The position numbers and the translations under genes were made by a program. A stretch of DNA of 6,177 bases from Oscillospiraceae bacterium (GTDB lineage Bacteria; Bacillota_A; Clostridia; Oscillospirales; Ruminococcaceae): assembly GCA_900766795.1 (NCBI GenBank), contig CAAFWX010000074.1, positions 1 through 6,177 on the forward strand, written 5' to 3'. Positions 1-5,859 of this stretch are shown piece by piece. The notes beneath the pieces are model-generated. The model saw nothing but the letters and a program-made list of their open reading frames with translations, made no database searches and had not been told where the DNA came from. Position 1 is the stretch's first letter. Each line of letters starts with the position of its first letter.

Positions 1-2
1 AG

Positions 3-821
3 CAGGAAATCCTCGCCCTTGCCGAGAAGCTGGGGCTGGATTCCTCGACCCTCGAAATCACCGACGACGGACCCTCCGAGGACGCAAAGGAACAGATGAA
101 AGCGGCATTCGGCGGCGGGGAAGTGCCTCCCGAATTTCTGCTGCCCTCCGTGCTTCAGGCAAATCAGGGAAGTATCCGCATAAACTACTTTGTAGGCGGC
201 AGCCTTGAGGTGTTTTTTGACGAGCCAATCCCGCTCGCCCGTGAGTACAAATGCCCTCTGACCGAAAGCAGCGAGGATAAGCTTCTTTCGACGGGAGAGT
301 ATCTTGCGAAGCAGTACGCATACCTTACGGGAATGGAGAATCCGAAAGTTCGCCTATCTCCCGAAAAGTATATTACGGCATACGACGACAGTGGCACTGA
401 GGAAGAAAAGCTGCTTAATTACACTTTTCGCTTCGTAACCTTCCATACCAACGAAGCGGGGGATTTGTATATCATACGATTCAATAAATCCGACCTCTCC
501 GACCGTATCGGCGACTATCCGATTATCTCCGAAAAACGCGCTCTGGAGCTGCTCGACGAGGGAAGATATATCTCGACCGTTTCGGAAAAGCCCTCCTCAG
601 CGGCTGTCGAGAAAACGGCGCTTGTCTACCGAACGGGCGGAAAGTGCGGGTATTATCTACCGTACTACAAGTTCTACATCGACGTCACCGATACCCAGAT
701 GAACGGCGTAGATATAGGCGAGGGCTGGCGGTGCTATACTGCGTACTATGTGCCCGCGGTTGACCCTGAGTATCTCGGTGAAATGTCCGTCTGGAACGGC
801 AGCTTTAATTCGGGAGAATAA
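3..821 (+). CDS. Unrecognised protein, C-terminal part (5' end outside window)
   Basis: The reading frame is open from the window edge (first full codon at 3) to the TAA at 819-821, giving 272 visible residues. An in-frame ATG at 96 has no ribosome binding site before it, and the codons upstream of it read as normal acidic protein, so the true start lies outside the window. I cannot name the family. The visible part is acidic and tyrosine-rich, with alternating hydrophobic/polar stretches typical of beta-rich extracytoplasmic domains. Landmarks are a GDYPIIS segment (visible residues 170-176) followed by a helix-like ALELLDEGRYI stretch, then YYLPYYKFY at 217-225. This pattern reminds me of hypothetical lipoproteins of clostridia. 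A signal peptide or lipobox cannot be checked here, so surface location is only a guess. It ends 155 bp before glgA and has its own terminator, so no functional link to glgA is implied. Confidence 0.8.
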   Translation, partial: QEILALAEKLGLDSSTLEITDDGPSEDAKEQMKAAFGGGEVPPEFLLPSVLQANQGSIRINYFVGGSLEVFFDEPIPLAREYKCPLTESSEDKLLSTGEYLAKQYAYLTGMENPKVRLSPEKYITAYDDSGTEEEKLLNYTFRFVTFHTNEAGDLYIIRFNKSDLSDRIGDYPIISEKRALELLDEGRYISTVSEKPSSAAVEKTALVYRTGGKCGYYLPYYKFYIDVTDTQMNGVDIGEGWRCYTAYYVPAVDPEYLGEMSVWNGSFNSGE

Positions 822-825
822 ACTT

Positions 826-858
826 ATTCCCGCGTGCCTTTGTACGCGGGGATTTCTT
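826..858 (+). terminator. Intrinsic terminator after the first gene
   Basis: A perfect 7-bp GC-rich stem, CCCGCGT (829-835) with ACGCGGG (844-850), encloses an 8-nt loop. It can be extended by A-T, T-A and T-G pairs at the base (826-828 with 851-853). A T-rich but C-interrupted tract (TTTCTTT) follows. It lies 8 nt after the stop codon, the expected place for a terminator. The broken T-run makes it weaker than the ones after glgA and xylB. Confidence 0.7.
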
Positions 859-863
859 TGTCG

Positions 864-932
864 TAAATTAATAACAAATTTCATAAAAAAACCAAAAAAC
901 TACTTGAAATTTTTATCTAAATGTGATATAAT
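864..932 (+). promoter_or_regulatory. glgA promoter with extended -10 and A-tract UP-like region
   Basis: TTGAAA (904-909) and a perfect TATAAT (927-932) are separated by exactly 17 nt. A TGA immediately before the -10 (924-926) makes it an extended -10 promoter. Upstream, 864-900 is almost pure A/T with two A-runs (885-891 and 894-899), which could act as an UP element. Predicted transcription start is about 939, giving a 5' leader of roughly 38 nt, too short for a riboswitch. Confidence 0.85.
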
Positions 933-962
933 TCCTATTAGCAGTAATGTTATATATTTAAC

Positions 963-967
963 GGAGG
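963..967 (+). promoter_or_regulatory. Ribosome binding site of glgA
   Basis: GGAGG sits 9 nt before the ATG at 977. This fixes the start, which also gives the conserved GlgA N-terminus (MRILYAASEALPF). Confidence 0.9.
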
Positions 968-976
968 ATATCAACC

Positions 977-2398
977 ATGAGAATTCTTTACGCAGCAAGT
1001 GAAGCATTACCCTTTGCAGCCAGCGGTGGCCTTGCAGACGTTGCCGGCTCTCTGCCCAAGGCTCTGGTGGCGGCAGGCCATCAGGCGGCTGTTGTCATGC
1101 CGTACTATGTCAACACCATCAAGCCCGAGCAGAAAGAGAAGATGACCTTCATCACCAACTTCAATGTCCCCGTCGGCTGGAGAAAGCAGTACTGCGGCCT
1201 GTTCACACAGCAGGTGAACGGCGTTACATACTACTTCCTCGACAACGAATACTACTTCAAGCGCGGCAACGGTCTTTACGGCTATTTCGACGACGCGGAG
1301 AGATACGTTTTCTTCTCTCGTGCTGTGCTCGAAATGCTCCGCTACATTGACTTCAAGCCGCAGATTATCAACTCCAACGACTGGCAGTGCGCGCTGATTC
1401 CCGTTTACTACAACCTGTTCTACAAGAACGAGTGGGGCTTCGGCGGAATCAAGAACGTGTTCACCATTCACAACATTGCGTATCAGGGACAGTACGGTCT
1501 TGACCTCGTAAAGGACATCGTTGGTATCCCTCCGCAGAACGTAAACATTCTCGAATACGACCACGACATCAACTTCATGAAGGGCGCTATCGAGGTTGCG
1601 GACAAGGTTACTACCGTTTCTCCCACCTACGCGACCGAGATTCTGAACCCGTGGTTCTCCCACAAGCTTGACAGAATCCTTGTCAATAAGCAGTACAAGA
1701 CCTGCGGCTTCCTGAACGGAATCGACACCGACCTCTATAATCCCGCCACCGATTCCACTATCGCCGCAAAGTTCAGCGCAAAGAACCTTAAGGGCAAGGC
1801 TGCCTGCAAGAAGGCTATATTTGACGAGTTCGGTATGCCGCAGTATGATATCCCGCTGCTTGTCATGATTTCCCGTTTCGCTGACCACAAGGGATTCGAC
1901 CTTGTGAGATACGTTTTCGATGAGATTATCGCAACCGACATGCAGGTTGTTATCCTCGGCTCGGGCGAGAAGCAGTACGAGGACTTCTTCCAGGAAATGC
2001 ACTGGAGATACCCCGACAAGGTTGGCTTCTACCGCGGCTACAATGCGCCCCTCGCAAAGCGGCTTTATGCGGGCGCGGATATGTTCCTCATGCCCTCGAA
2101 GAGCGAGCCGTGCGGACTTGCGCAGATGATTGCGGCAAGATACGGCACAGTGCCGATTGTTCGCGCTACGGGAGGATTGAAGGACTCCATCGTGGACTAC
2201 GGCGACAACGGAATCGGCTTCACCTTCAAGAGCTACAACGCGCATGATATGCTTGCGCAGATTCGCCGCGCAAAGAGCGTCTACGACAACAAGGCGGAGT
2301 GGAAGAAGCTCATGGTGCGCGCAATGAACGCTGATTTCAGCTGGGAGGCTTCCGCAAGACTGTACATCGGTCTTTACAAGGAGCTTTGCGGCGAATAA
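977..2398 (+). CDS. glgA: Glycogen synthase (ADP-glucose:alpha-1,4-glucan glucosyltransferase, GT5)
   Basis: This cytoplasmic enzyme extends alpha-1,4-glucan chains from ADP-glucose in glycogen synthesis. The 473 residues match the usual length (E. coli GlgA is 477). An N-terminal GT5 catalytic domain (about 1-245) is followed by a GT1-like C-terminal domain (about 290-473). Visible landmarks are GGLADVAGSLP at 17-27 with D21, FTIHNIAYQG starting at F162 with H165, NGID at 247-250, SRFADHKG with R300 and K305, SEPCGL with the catalytic-region E377, and RATGGL at 396-401. R300, K305 and E377 fall on the same numbers as in E. coli GlgA. One deviation stands out: the first KxGG motif reads AASGG, so the lysine at E. 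coli position 15 is alanine. The gene has its own promoter and terminator. No glgB, glgC, glgD or glgP is adjacent, unlike the clustered glg operons of bacilli. Confidence 0.96.
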   Translation: MRILYAASEALPFAASGGLADVAGSLPKALVAAGHQAAVVMPYYVNTIKPEQKEKMTFITNFNVPVGWRKQYCGLFTQQVNGVTYYFLDNEYYFKRGNGLYGYFDDAERYVFFSRAVLEMLRYIDFKPQIINSNDWQCALIPVYYNLFYKNEWGFGGIKNVFTIHNIAYQGQYGLDLVKDIVGIPPQNVNILEYDHDINFMKGAIEVADKVTTVSPTYATEILNPWFSHKLDRILVNKQYKTCGFLNGIDTDLYNPATDSTIAAKFSAKNLKGKAACKKAIFDEFGMPQYDIPLLVMISRFADHKGFDLVRYVFDEIIATDMQVVILGSGEKQYEDFFQEMHWRYPDKVGFYRGYNAPLAKRLYAGADMFLMPSKSEPCGLAQMIAARYGTVPIVRATGGLKDSIVDYGDNGIGFTFKSYNAHDMLAQIRRAKSVYDNKAEWKKLMVRAMNADFSWEASARLYIGLYKELCGE

Positions 2399-2414
2399 TC
2401 CGACGGCAGGATTT

Positions 2415-2446
2415 CACCCCACGGGAAACGCTCGTGGGGTGTTTTT
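2415..2446 (+). terminator. Strong intrinsic terminator after glgA
   Basis: A perfect 9-bp stem, CACCCCACG (2415-2423) with CGTGGGGTG (2433-2441), has a 9-nt loop and is followed directly by TTTTT (2442-2446). It begins 17 nt after the glgA stop and ends only 16 nt before the ATG of the next gene. Confidence 0.9.
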
Positions 2447-2462
2447 CAAAAGGGAGTGACTT

Positions 2463-3002
2463 ATGGGCAGAGCGGTCAGAGAGGTTGACGAAAAATTCGC
2501 GGGGCTGGGCGAGGTGCACAGGCTCATGCGCAAAGCGTTCCCGCGGGAGGAGCGGATTCCGTTCCCACTGCTTTTGCTTCGGCAGAAGCTTGGGGACTTA
2601 GAGGTGCTCGCATACTACGACGGAAGCAGGCTTTGCGGAATGAGCGTCACCTGCTCGGACAGCGCCGTGTGCTCGCTTATGTACCTTGCCGTGCCCGAGC
2701 GTATGCGCGGCAGGGGAGTGGGAAGCTCCATTCTGCGCTACCTCAGAAAGCGGCACAAGGGCAAGGTGTTCTGCGCTGACATTGAGGTGCCGTATGCGAA
2801 TGCGGAAAACGCCGAGCAGCGGCTGAAGCGGCTGCGGTTCTACGAGAAGAACGGGCTAATGAGCACCCACACGGGATACACCTGCCGCGACGTTGATTAC
2901 CTCGTTGTGGCGGATAACGGCGTATTCAACGAGCCGCTGTTCCGCGCGATTTATGACAGAATGTTTTTCGGGCTGTTCAGCCCTGAGTTTGTTGAGTTCT
3001 GA
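2463..3002 (+). CDS. GNAT-family N-acetyltransferase, substrate unknown
   Basis: A protein of 179 residues, probably cytoplasmic, predicted to transfer an acetyl group from acetyl-CoA to an amine. The core GNAT motif A is clear: strand LMYLAVPE (72-79) followed by the pyrophosphate-binding loop RMRGRGVGS (80-88), matching R/Q-x-x-G-x-G/A. Motif B is suggested by NAENAEQRLKRLRFYEKNG (113-131), where the FYEKNG helix end is typical. An N-terminal AFPREERIPF stretch (25-34) is also often seen in clostridial members of this group, as far as I recall. The start ATG has GGGAG (2452-2456) 6 nt upstream. The substrate cannot be told from sequence. The aromatic tail (residues 159-179, rich in F) extends beyond the usual core. 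It has no evident promoter, so expression may depend on read-through past the glgA terminator. No terminator follows it. Confidence 0.85.
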   Translation: MGRAVREVDEKFAGLGEVHRLMRKAFPREERIPFPLLLLRQKLGDLEVLAYYDGSRLCGMSVTCSDSAVCSLMYLAVPERMRGRGVGSSILRYLRKRHKGKVFCADIEVPYANAENAEQRLKRLRFYEKNGLMSTHTGYTCRDVDYLVVADNGVFNEPLFRAIYDRMFFGLFSPEFVEF

Positions 3003-3014
3003 TATTTCCCGAAT

Positions 3015-3024
3015 TTAAGCTTAA
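3015..3024 (+). repeat. 10-bp perfect palindrome upstream of the xylB promoter
   Basis: TTAAGCTTAA is a perfect palindrome centred at 3019/3020 and ends 6 nt before the -35 box of xylB. It could be a regulator half-site pair or chance in an AT-rich spacer. Confidence 0.4.
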
Positions 3025-3030
3025 CTGCCC

Positions 3031-3059
3031 TTGACAAACTGCGCGCGATGTATTAAAAT
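3031..3059 (+). promoter_or_regulatory. xylB promoter, near consensus
   Basis: A perfect TTGACA (3031-3036) and TAAAAT (3054-3059) are separated by 17 nt, with predicted transcription start near 3066. The leader to the xylB ATG is about 85 nt, long enough to hold the hairpins described separately. Confidence 0.87.
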
Positions 3060-3067
3060 AGAAGATA

Positions 3068-3081
3068 GTAAAACGTTTACA
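3068..3081 (+). promoter_or_regulatory. cre / LacI-family operator-like site at the xylB transcription start
   Basis: GTAAAACGTTTACA matches the catabolite-responsive element consensus TGWAANCGNTNWCA at 12 of 14 positions; only the first two bases differ (GT for TG). It contains the perfect palindromic core AAACGTTT around a central CG, typical of LacI/GalR-family operators including CcpA sites. It lies at about +2 to +15 of the predicted transcript, a position suited to repression by blocking. A CcpA role or a local pentose regulator of the same family fits equally well. Confidence 0.55.
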
Positions 3082-3086
3082 CGGCG

Positions 3087-3119
3087 CTGCGGAAAAGCCG
3101 CAGAGTTGTGCTGCGTTTT
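3087..3119 (+). promoter_or_regulatory. Overlapping hairpins in the xylB leader (possible attenuator)
   Basis: Hairpin 1 pairs CTGCGG (3087-3092) with CCGCAG (3098-3103) around AAAAG. Hairpin 2 pairs CGCAG (3099-3103) with CTGCG (3111-3115) and is followed by TTTT (3116-3119). They share 3099-3103, so they cannot form together. Hairpin 2 is short (5 bp) with a short T-run, so termination would be weak. A regulatory switch is inference only. Confidence 0.35.
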
Positions 3120-3134
3120 GATGACATTAACTTT

Positions 3135-3141
3135 AAAGGAG
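3135..3141 (+). promoter_or_regulatory. Ribosome binding site that fixes the xylB start
   Basis: AAAGGAG lies 9 nt before the ATG at 3151. In-frame upstream candidates are unlikely: an ATG at 3121 has no Shine-Dalgarno before it and would place this site inside the gene, and a TTG at 3031 is part of the -35 box. Confidence 0.9.
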
Positions 3142-3150
3142 AAAACCATC

Positions 3151-4674
3151 ATGGCATACATTTTAGGCGTTGATATCGGTACGTCGGGCACCAAGACGGT
3201 GCTGTTTTCCGAGGACGGAACACCCGTTGCTTCCGCGACCCACGAATACCCTCTCTATACTCCGCAGAACGGCTATGCCGAGCAGGAGCCGCTTGACTGG
3301 TGGAATGCGTCCGTCAACGGAATCAAGGACTGCCTTGCGCAGAGCCGCGTACCTGCCGACGAGATAAAGGGAATCGGTCTTTCGGGACAAATGCACGGAC
3401 TTGTCATGCTTGACGCTGACAACAAGCCCATCAGAAAATCCATCATCTGGTGCGACCAGCGTACCGCGCGCGAGGGTGTGGAGCTTACCGACAAGGCGGG
3501 CGCTGACAGGCTTATTGAAATCACCGCAAATCCCGCTATCACGGGCTTCACCGCCGCAAAAATCATGTGGGTGAAGAACAACGAGCCTGAGAATTACGAG
3601 CGCTGCCGCCATATTCTTCTGCCTAAGGACTACATACGCTTTATGCTGACGGGCGAGTTTGCGACAGAGGTTTCCGACGCTTCGGGTATGCAGCTTCTCG
3701 ATATCCCCAACCGCTGCTGGTCTGACGAGGTTCTGACAAAGCTCGGTATTGACAAGGCGCTGCTCGCAAAGGTTTACGAATCCCCCGAAATCACGGGCGC
3801 TATCACGAAGAAGGTTGCCGAGCTTACCGGTCTTAAGGAGGGCACTCCCGTTGTAGGCGGCGCGGGCGATAATGCCGCTGCGGCTGTCGGCACGGGCGTT
3901 GTTGAGGACGGAAAGGCTTTCACGACAATCGGCTCGTCGGGCGTTGTGTTTGCGCACACCTCGGATATCGCTATCGACAAGCAGGGCAGAGTGCACACGT
4001 TCTGCTGCGCGGTTCCCGGCTGCTGGCATGTTATGGGCGTTACCCAGTCCGCGGGACTTTCCCTCAAGTGGTTCAGGGACAACTTCGCGTGGGCGGAGAT
4101 GGAAACCGCGCTCTCCATGGGCGTTGACCCATACTACCTCATGGACAAGGAAGCGGGAAGCGTGCCTATCGGCGCAAACCGCCTGCTCTATTTGCCTTAC
4201 CTCAACGGCGAGAGAACTCCCCACCTCGACCCCAACGCGAGAGGCGTGTTCTTCGGTCTGTCCTCCATGCACAAGAAGAAGGATATGCTGCGCGCGGTAA
4301 TGGAGGGTGTAAGCTACTCCCTTCGCGACTGCGTTGAGGTTATGCGCGAGATGAAGATAAACGTTTCGGATATGATGGCTTGCGGCGGAGGAGGAACATC
4401 TCCCCTGTGGCGCCAGATGCTTGCCGATCTCTACGGCTGTCAGGTTAAGACCACGCTCAATAAGGAGGGTCCCGCGCTGGGCGTTGCATTGCTTGCAGCT
4501 GTTGGCGCAGGTATCTACAAGAGCGTGCCCGAGGCTTGCCGCGCGGTAATCAAGCCCGAAAAGGTTCAGGAGCCTATCGCGGAGAACACCTCCGAGTACG
4601 AGCGCGTATATCAGATGTACCGCAGACTCTATCCCGCAATGAGAAAGAGCTTCGCGGAGCTGTCCACCTTATAA
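3151..4674 (+). CDS. xylB: Xylulokinase (FGGY carbohydrate kinase)
   Basis: This cytoplasmic enzyme phosphorylates D-xylulose with ATP to xylulose 5-phosphate, the entry into the pentose phosphate pathway. Starting at ATG 3151, it has 507 residues, about the family length. Two FGGY actin-like domains are visible. The N-terminal phosphate-binding loop is DIGTSGTK (8-15). The xylulokinase signature GQMHG (M81, H82) follows, then LLPKDYIRFMLTGEF and GGAGDNAA with the predicted catalytic base D240 (equivalent to D233 of E. coli XylB). The C-terminal domain has LNGERTPH (351-358) and the ATP-site glycine loop CGGGGTSPLWRQMLAD (411-426). MHG plus LPYLNGERTPH favours xylulokinase over glycerol, ribulose or gluconate kinases. 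No xylose isomerase or transporter lies beside it in this window. Regulation is probably by sugar availability through the cre/LacI-like site in its leader. Confidence 0.93.
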   Translation: MAYILGVDIGTSGTKTVLFSEDGTPVASATHEYPLYTPQNGYAEQEPLDWWNASVNGIKDCLAQSRVPADEIKGIGLSGQMHGLVMLDADNKPIRKSIIWCDQRTAREGVELTDKAGADRLIEITANPAITGFTAAKIMWVKNNEPENYERCRHILLPKDYIRFMLTGEFATEVSDASGMQLLDIPNRCWSDEVLTKLGIDKALLAKVYESPEITGAITKKVAELTGLKEGTPVVGGAGDNAAAAVGTGVVEDGKAFTTIGSSGVVFAHTSDIAIDKQGRVHTFCCAVPGCWHVMGVTQSAGLSLKWFRDNFAWAEMETALSMGVDPYYLMDKEAGSVPIGANRLLYLPYLNGERTPHLDPNARGVFFGLSSMHKKKDMLRAVMEGVSYSLRDCVEVMREMKINVSDMMACGGGGTSPLWRQMLADLYGCQVKTTLNKEGPALGVALLAAVGAGIYKSVPEACRAVIKPEKVQEPIAENTSEYERVYQMYRRLYPAMRKSFAELSTL

Positions 4675-4680
4675 TATTTC

Positions 4681-4715
4681 GCCCCTGCTGCGAAAAGTCA
4701 TGCAGGGGCTTTTTT
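4681..4715 (+). terminator. Strong intrinsic terminator after xylB
   Basis: An 8-bp GC-rich stem, GCCCCTGC (4681-4688) with GCAGGGGC (4702-4709), is followed immediately by six T (4710-4715). The stem begins 7 nt after the xylB stop codon. The next gene starts 34 nt beyond the T-run. Confidence 0.9.
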
Positions 4716-4737
4716 CAGATAAAACCCAATCACCGAC

Positions 4738-4743
4738 AGGAGG
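4738..4743 (+). promoter_or_regulatory. Ribosome binding site of the aldo/keto reductase
   Basis: A full-consensus AGGAGG is separated from the ATG at 4750 by six A. This sets the start; the next in-frame Met codon, at 4783 (residue 12), has no such site. No promoter is visible between the xylB terminator and this site. Confidence 0.92.
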
Positions 4744-4749
4744 AAAAAA

Positions 4750-5745
4750 ATGTACACACCCAATGAGCACAGATATGATAAGATGGTATACAACCGCTGC
4801 GGAAAAAGCGGGCTTAAGCTTTCGGCGGTGTCGCTCGGCTTCTGGCAGAACTTCGGCTATCTCGACAGCTTCGCCAACATGGAGAACATGGTGCACACAG
4901 CGTTCGATTTGGGAATAACCCACTTCGACCTTGCCAATAATTACGGTAATCCCTACAACGGCTCAGCGGAGGAGAATTTCGGAAAAATCCTCGACCGCGG
5001 CATGAGAGCTTACCGCGATGAAATGTGCATTTCCACCAAGGCAGGCTACGACATGTGGGCAGGTCCCTACGGCGACAAAAACGGTTCGCGAAAGTACCTC
5101 ACCGCTTCGCTCGACCAGAGCCTTAAGCGCATGGGGCTTGAGTATGTTGACATCTTCTACCACCATGTTTTCGACCCGAACACACCGCTCGAGGAAACCG
5201 CCCTCGCGCTTGACAATGCCGTGCGGCAGGGCAAGGCGCTGTACGTCGGCATATCCAACTACAACCGTGCGCAGACCGAGGAAATCATGAAGATATTCAA
5301 GGAGCTTCGCACGCCGTTTGTGGTAAATCAGCCGTCCTATTCCATGCTCAACCGCTGGATAGAGCAGGACGGGCTGGACGCTTTCGCAGCCGAGCAGGGA
5401 ATAGGGCTTTCGGTGTTCTCGCCGCTTGCGCAGGGACTTCTGACCGACCGCTATCTGTGCGGAATCCCCGCAGACAGCCGCATAGGAAAGGGCAGGACGT
5501 GGATTAAGGACATGCTCACCGATGAGCTGCTTCAAAAGCTTGTGAAGCTTAACGGAGTGGCTTCCTCGCGCGGGCAGAAGCTGTCGCAGATGGCGCTTTC
5601 GTGGGTGCTGAGAAACGGCAGGGTGACAACCGTGCTTATCGGCGCTTCCAGCCCTCAGCAGATTGTCGATAACGTTGAGGCAGTCTACAACACCGCTTTC
5701 TCCGCAGAAGAAATCGACCTTATCGAGAAAATTCTCGCGGAATAA
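4750..5745 (+). CDS. Aldo/keto reductase, YghZ/Gpr (L-glyceraldehyde 3-phosphate reductase) type
   Basis: An NADPH-type aldo/keto reductase of 331 residues, folding as a cytoplasmic TIM barrel. From memory, it resembles E. coli YghZ/GprA (AKR14): CGKSGLKL near 17-24, FDLGITHFDLANNYG (52-66), GSAEENFG (71-78), ISTKAGYDMW (94-103), GPYG then GSRKYL (112-117), and SLDQSLKRMGLEYVDIFY (120-137). The catalytic tetrad is D60, Y65, K97 and H139. The cofactor phosphate-binding end is IGASSPQQIVDN (297-308). Relatives reduce L-glyceraldehyde 3-phosphate and methylglyoxal; some Firmicute relatives are annotated only as aldo/keto reductase, so the exact substrate is uncertain. The strand, the 75-nt gap and lack of a visible promoter suggest co-transcription with xylB by read-through, which would place it in sugar or aldehyde metabolism. 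That link is inferred. Confidence 0.92.
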   Translation: MYTPNEHRYDKMVYNRCGKSGLKLSAVSLGFWQNFGYLDSFANMENMVHTAFDLGITHFDLANNYGNPYNGSAEENFGKILDRGMRAYRDEMCISTKAGYDMWAGPYGDKNGSRKYLTASLDQSLKRMGLEYVDIFYHHVFDPNTPLEETALALDNAVRQGKALYVGISNYNRAQTEEIMKIFKELRTPFVVNQPSYSMLNRWIEQDGLDAFAAEQGIGLSVFSPLAQGLLTDRYLCGIPADSRIGKGRTWIKDMLTDELLQKLVKLNGVASSRGQKLSQMALSWVLRNGRVTTVLIGASSPQQIVDNVEAVYNTAFSAEEIDLIEKILAE

Positions 5746-5766
5746 TCCCGCGCCGCAAGGTTTTTT
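5736..5766 (+). terminator. Possible weak terminator after the aldo/keto reductase
   Basis: CGCGG (5736-5740, overlapping the end of the gene) can pair with CCGCG (5748-5752) around a 7-nt loop, and TTTTTT follows at 5761-5766. The 8-nt gap between stem and T-run is not ideal, so this is a weak call. Confidence 0.35.
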
Positions 5767-5786
5767 CGGCAGTATGAAAAAAACAC

Positions 5787-5815
5787 TTGCAAAATACTCT
5801 GTGCTGTGCTATAAT
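5787..5815 (+). promoter_or_regulatory. hom promoter, extended -10
   Basis: TTGCAA (5787-5792) and a perfect TATAAT (5810-5815) are spaced by 17 nt, with TGC directly before the -10 (extended -10). Predicted transcription start is near 5822, leaving a leader of under 40 nt with no room for a riboswitch. Confidence 0.85.
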
Positions 5816-5843
5816 ATATAGGATAAATTGTACATCATCAGAG

Positions 5844-5849
5844 AAAGGA
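5844..5849 (+). promoter_or_regulatory. Ribosome binding site of hom
   Basis: AAAGGA ends 10 nt before the ATG at 5860. Another ATG at 5855, in a different frame, lies 5 nt from the same site and opens only a 12-codon frame ending at TAG 5891-5893. The start at 5860 is chosen because it yields the conserved Rossmann N-terminus. Confidence 0.8.
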
Positions 5850-5859
5850 TGTTTATGTT

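Noticed and set aside
949..962. GTTA...TAAC inverted repeat in the glgA leader as an operator or hairpin
   Set aside because: Only 4 bp, all but one A-U, with an AT-only loop; too weak to claim.
933..976. Riboswitch in the glgA leader
   Set aside because: The predicted leader is about 38 nt with no stable structure, too short for known riboswitch classes.
748..1002. Small open frame spanning the end of the first gene and the glgA promoter
   Set aside because: It overlaps two real genes and runs through a terminator and promoter, with no ribosome binding site; it is a chance frame.
1007..2245. A long open frame (412 codons) on the - strand inside glgA
   Set aside because: It lies wholly antisense to a gene with intact GlgA motifs. 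Its translation is a valine/leucine/arginine-rich sequence without a recognisable domain, as expected from the codon bias of the opposite strand.
3031..3150. N-terminal extension of xylB from a TTG at 3031 or ATG at 3121
   Set aside because: The TTG is part of the -35 box and lies before the predicted transcription start. The ATG at 3121 has no Shine-Dalgarno, whereas ATG 3151 has one at proper spacing and begins the conserved FGGY N-terminus.
3163..4272. A long open frame (369 codons) on the - strand inside xylB
   Set aside because: Same reasoning: antisense to a conserved kinase, low-complexity basic/valine-rich translation, and no ribosome binding site or promoter recognised.
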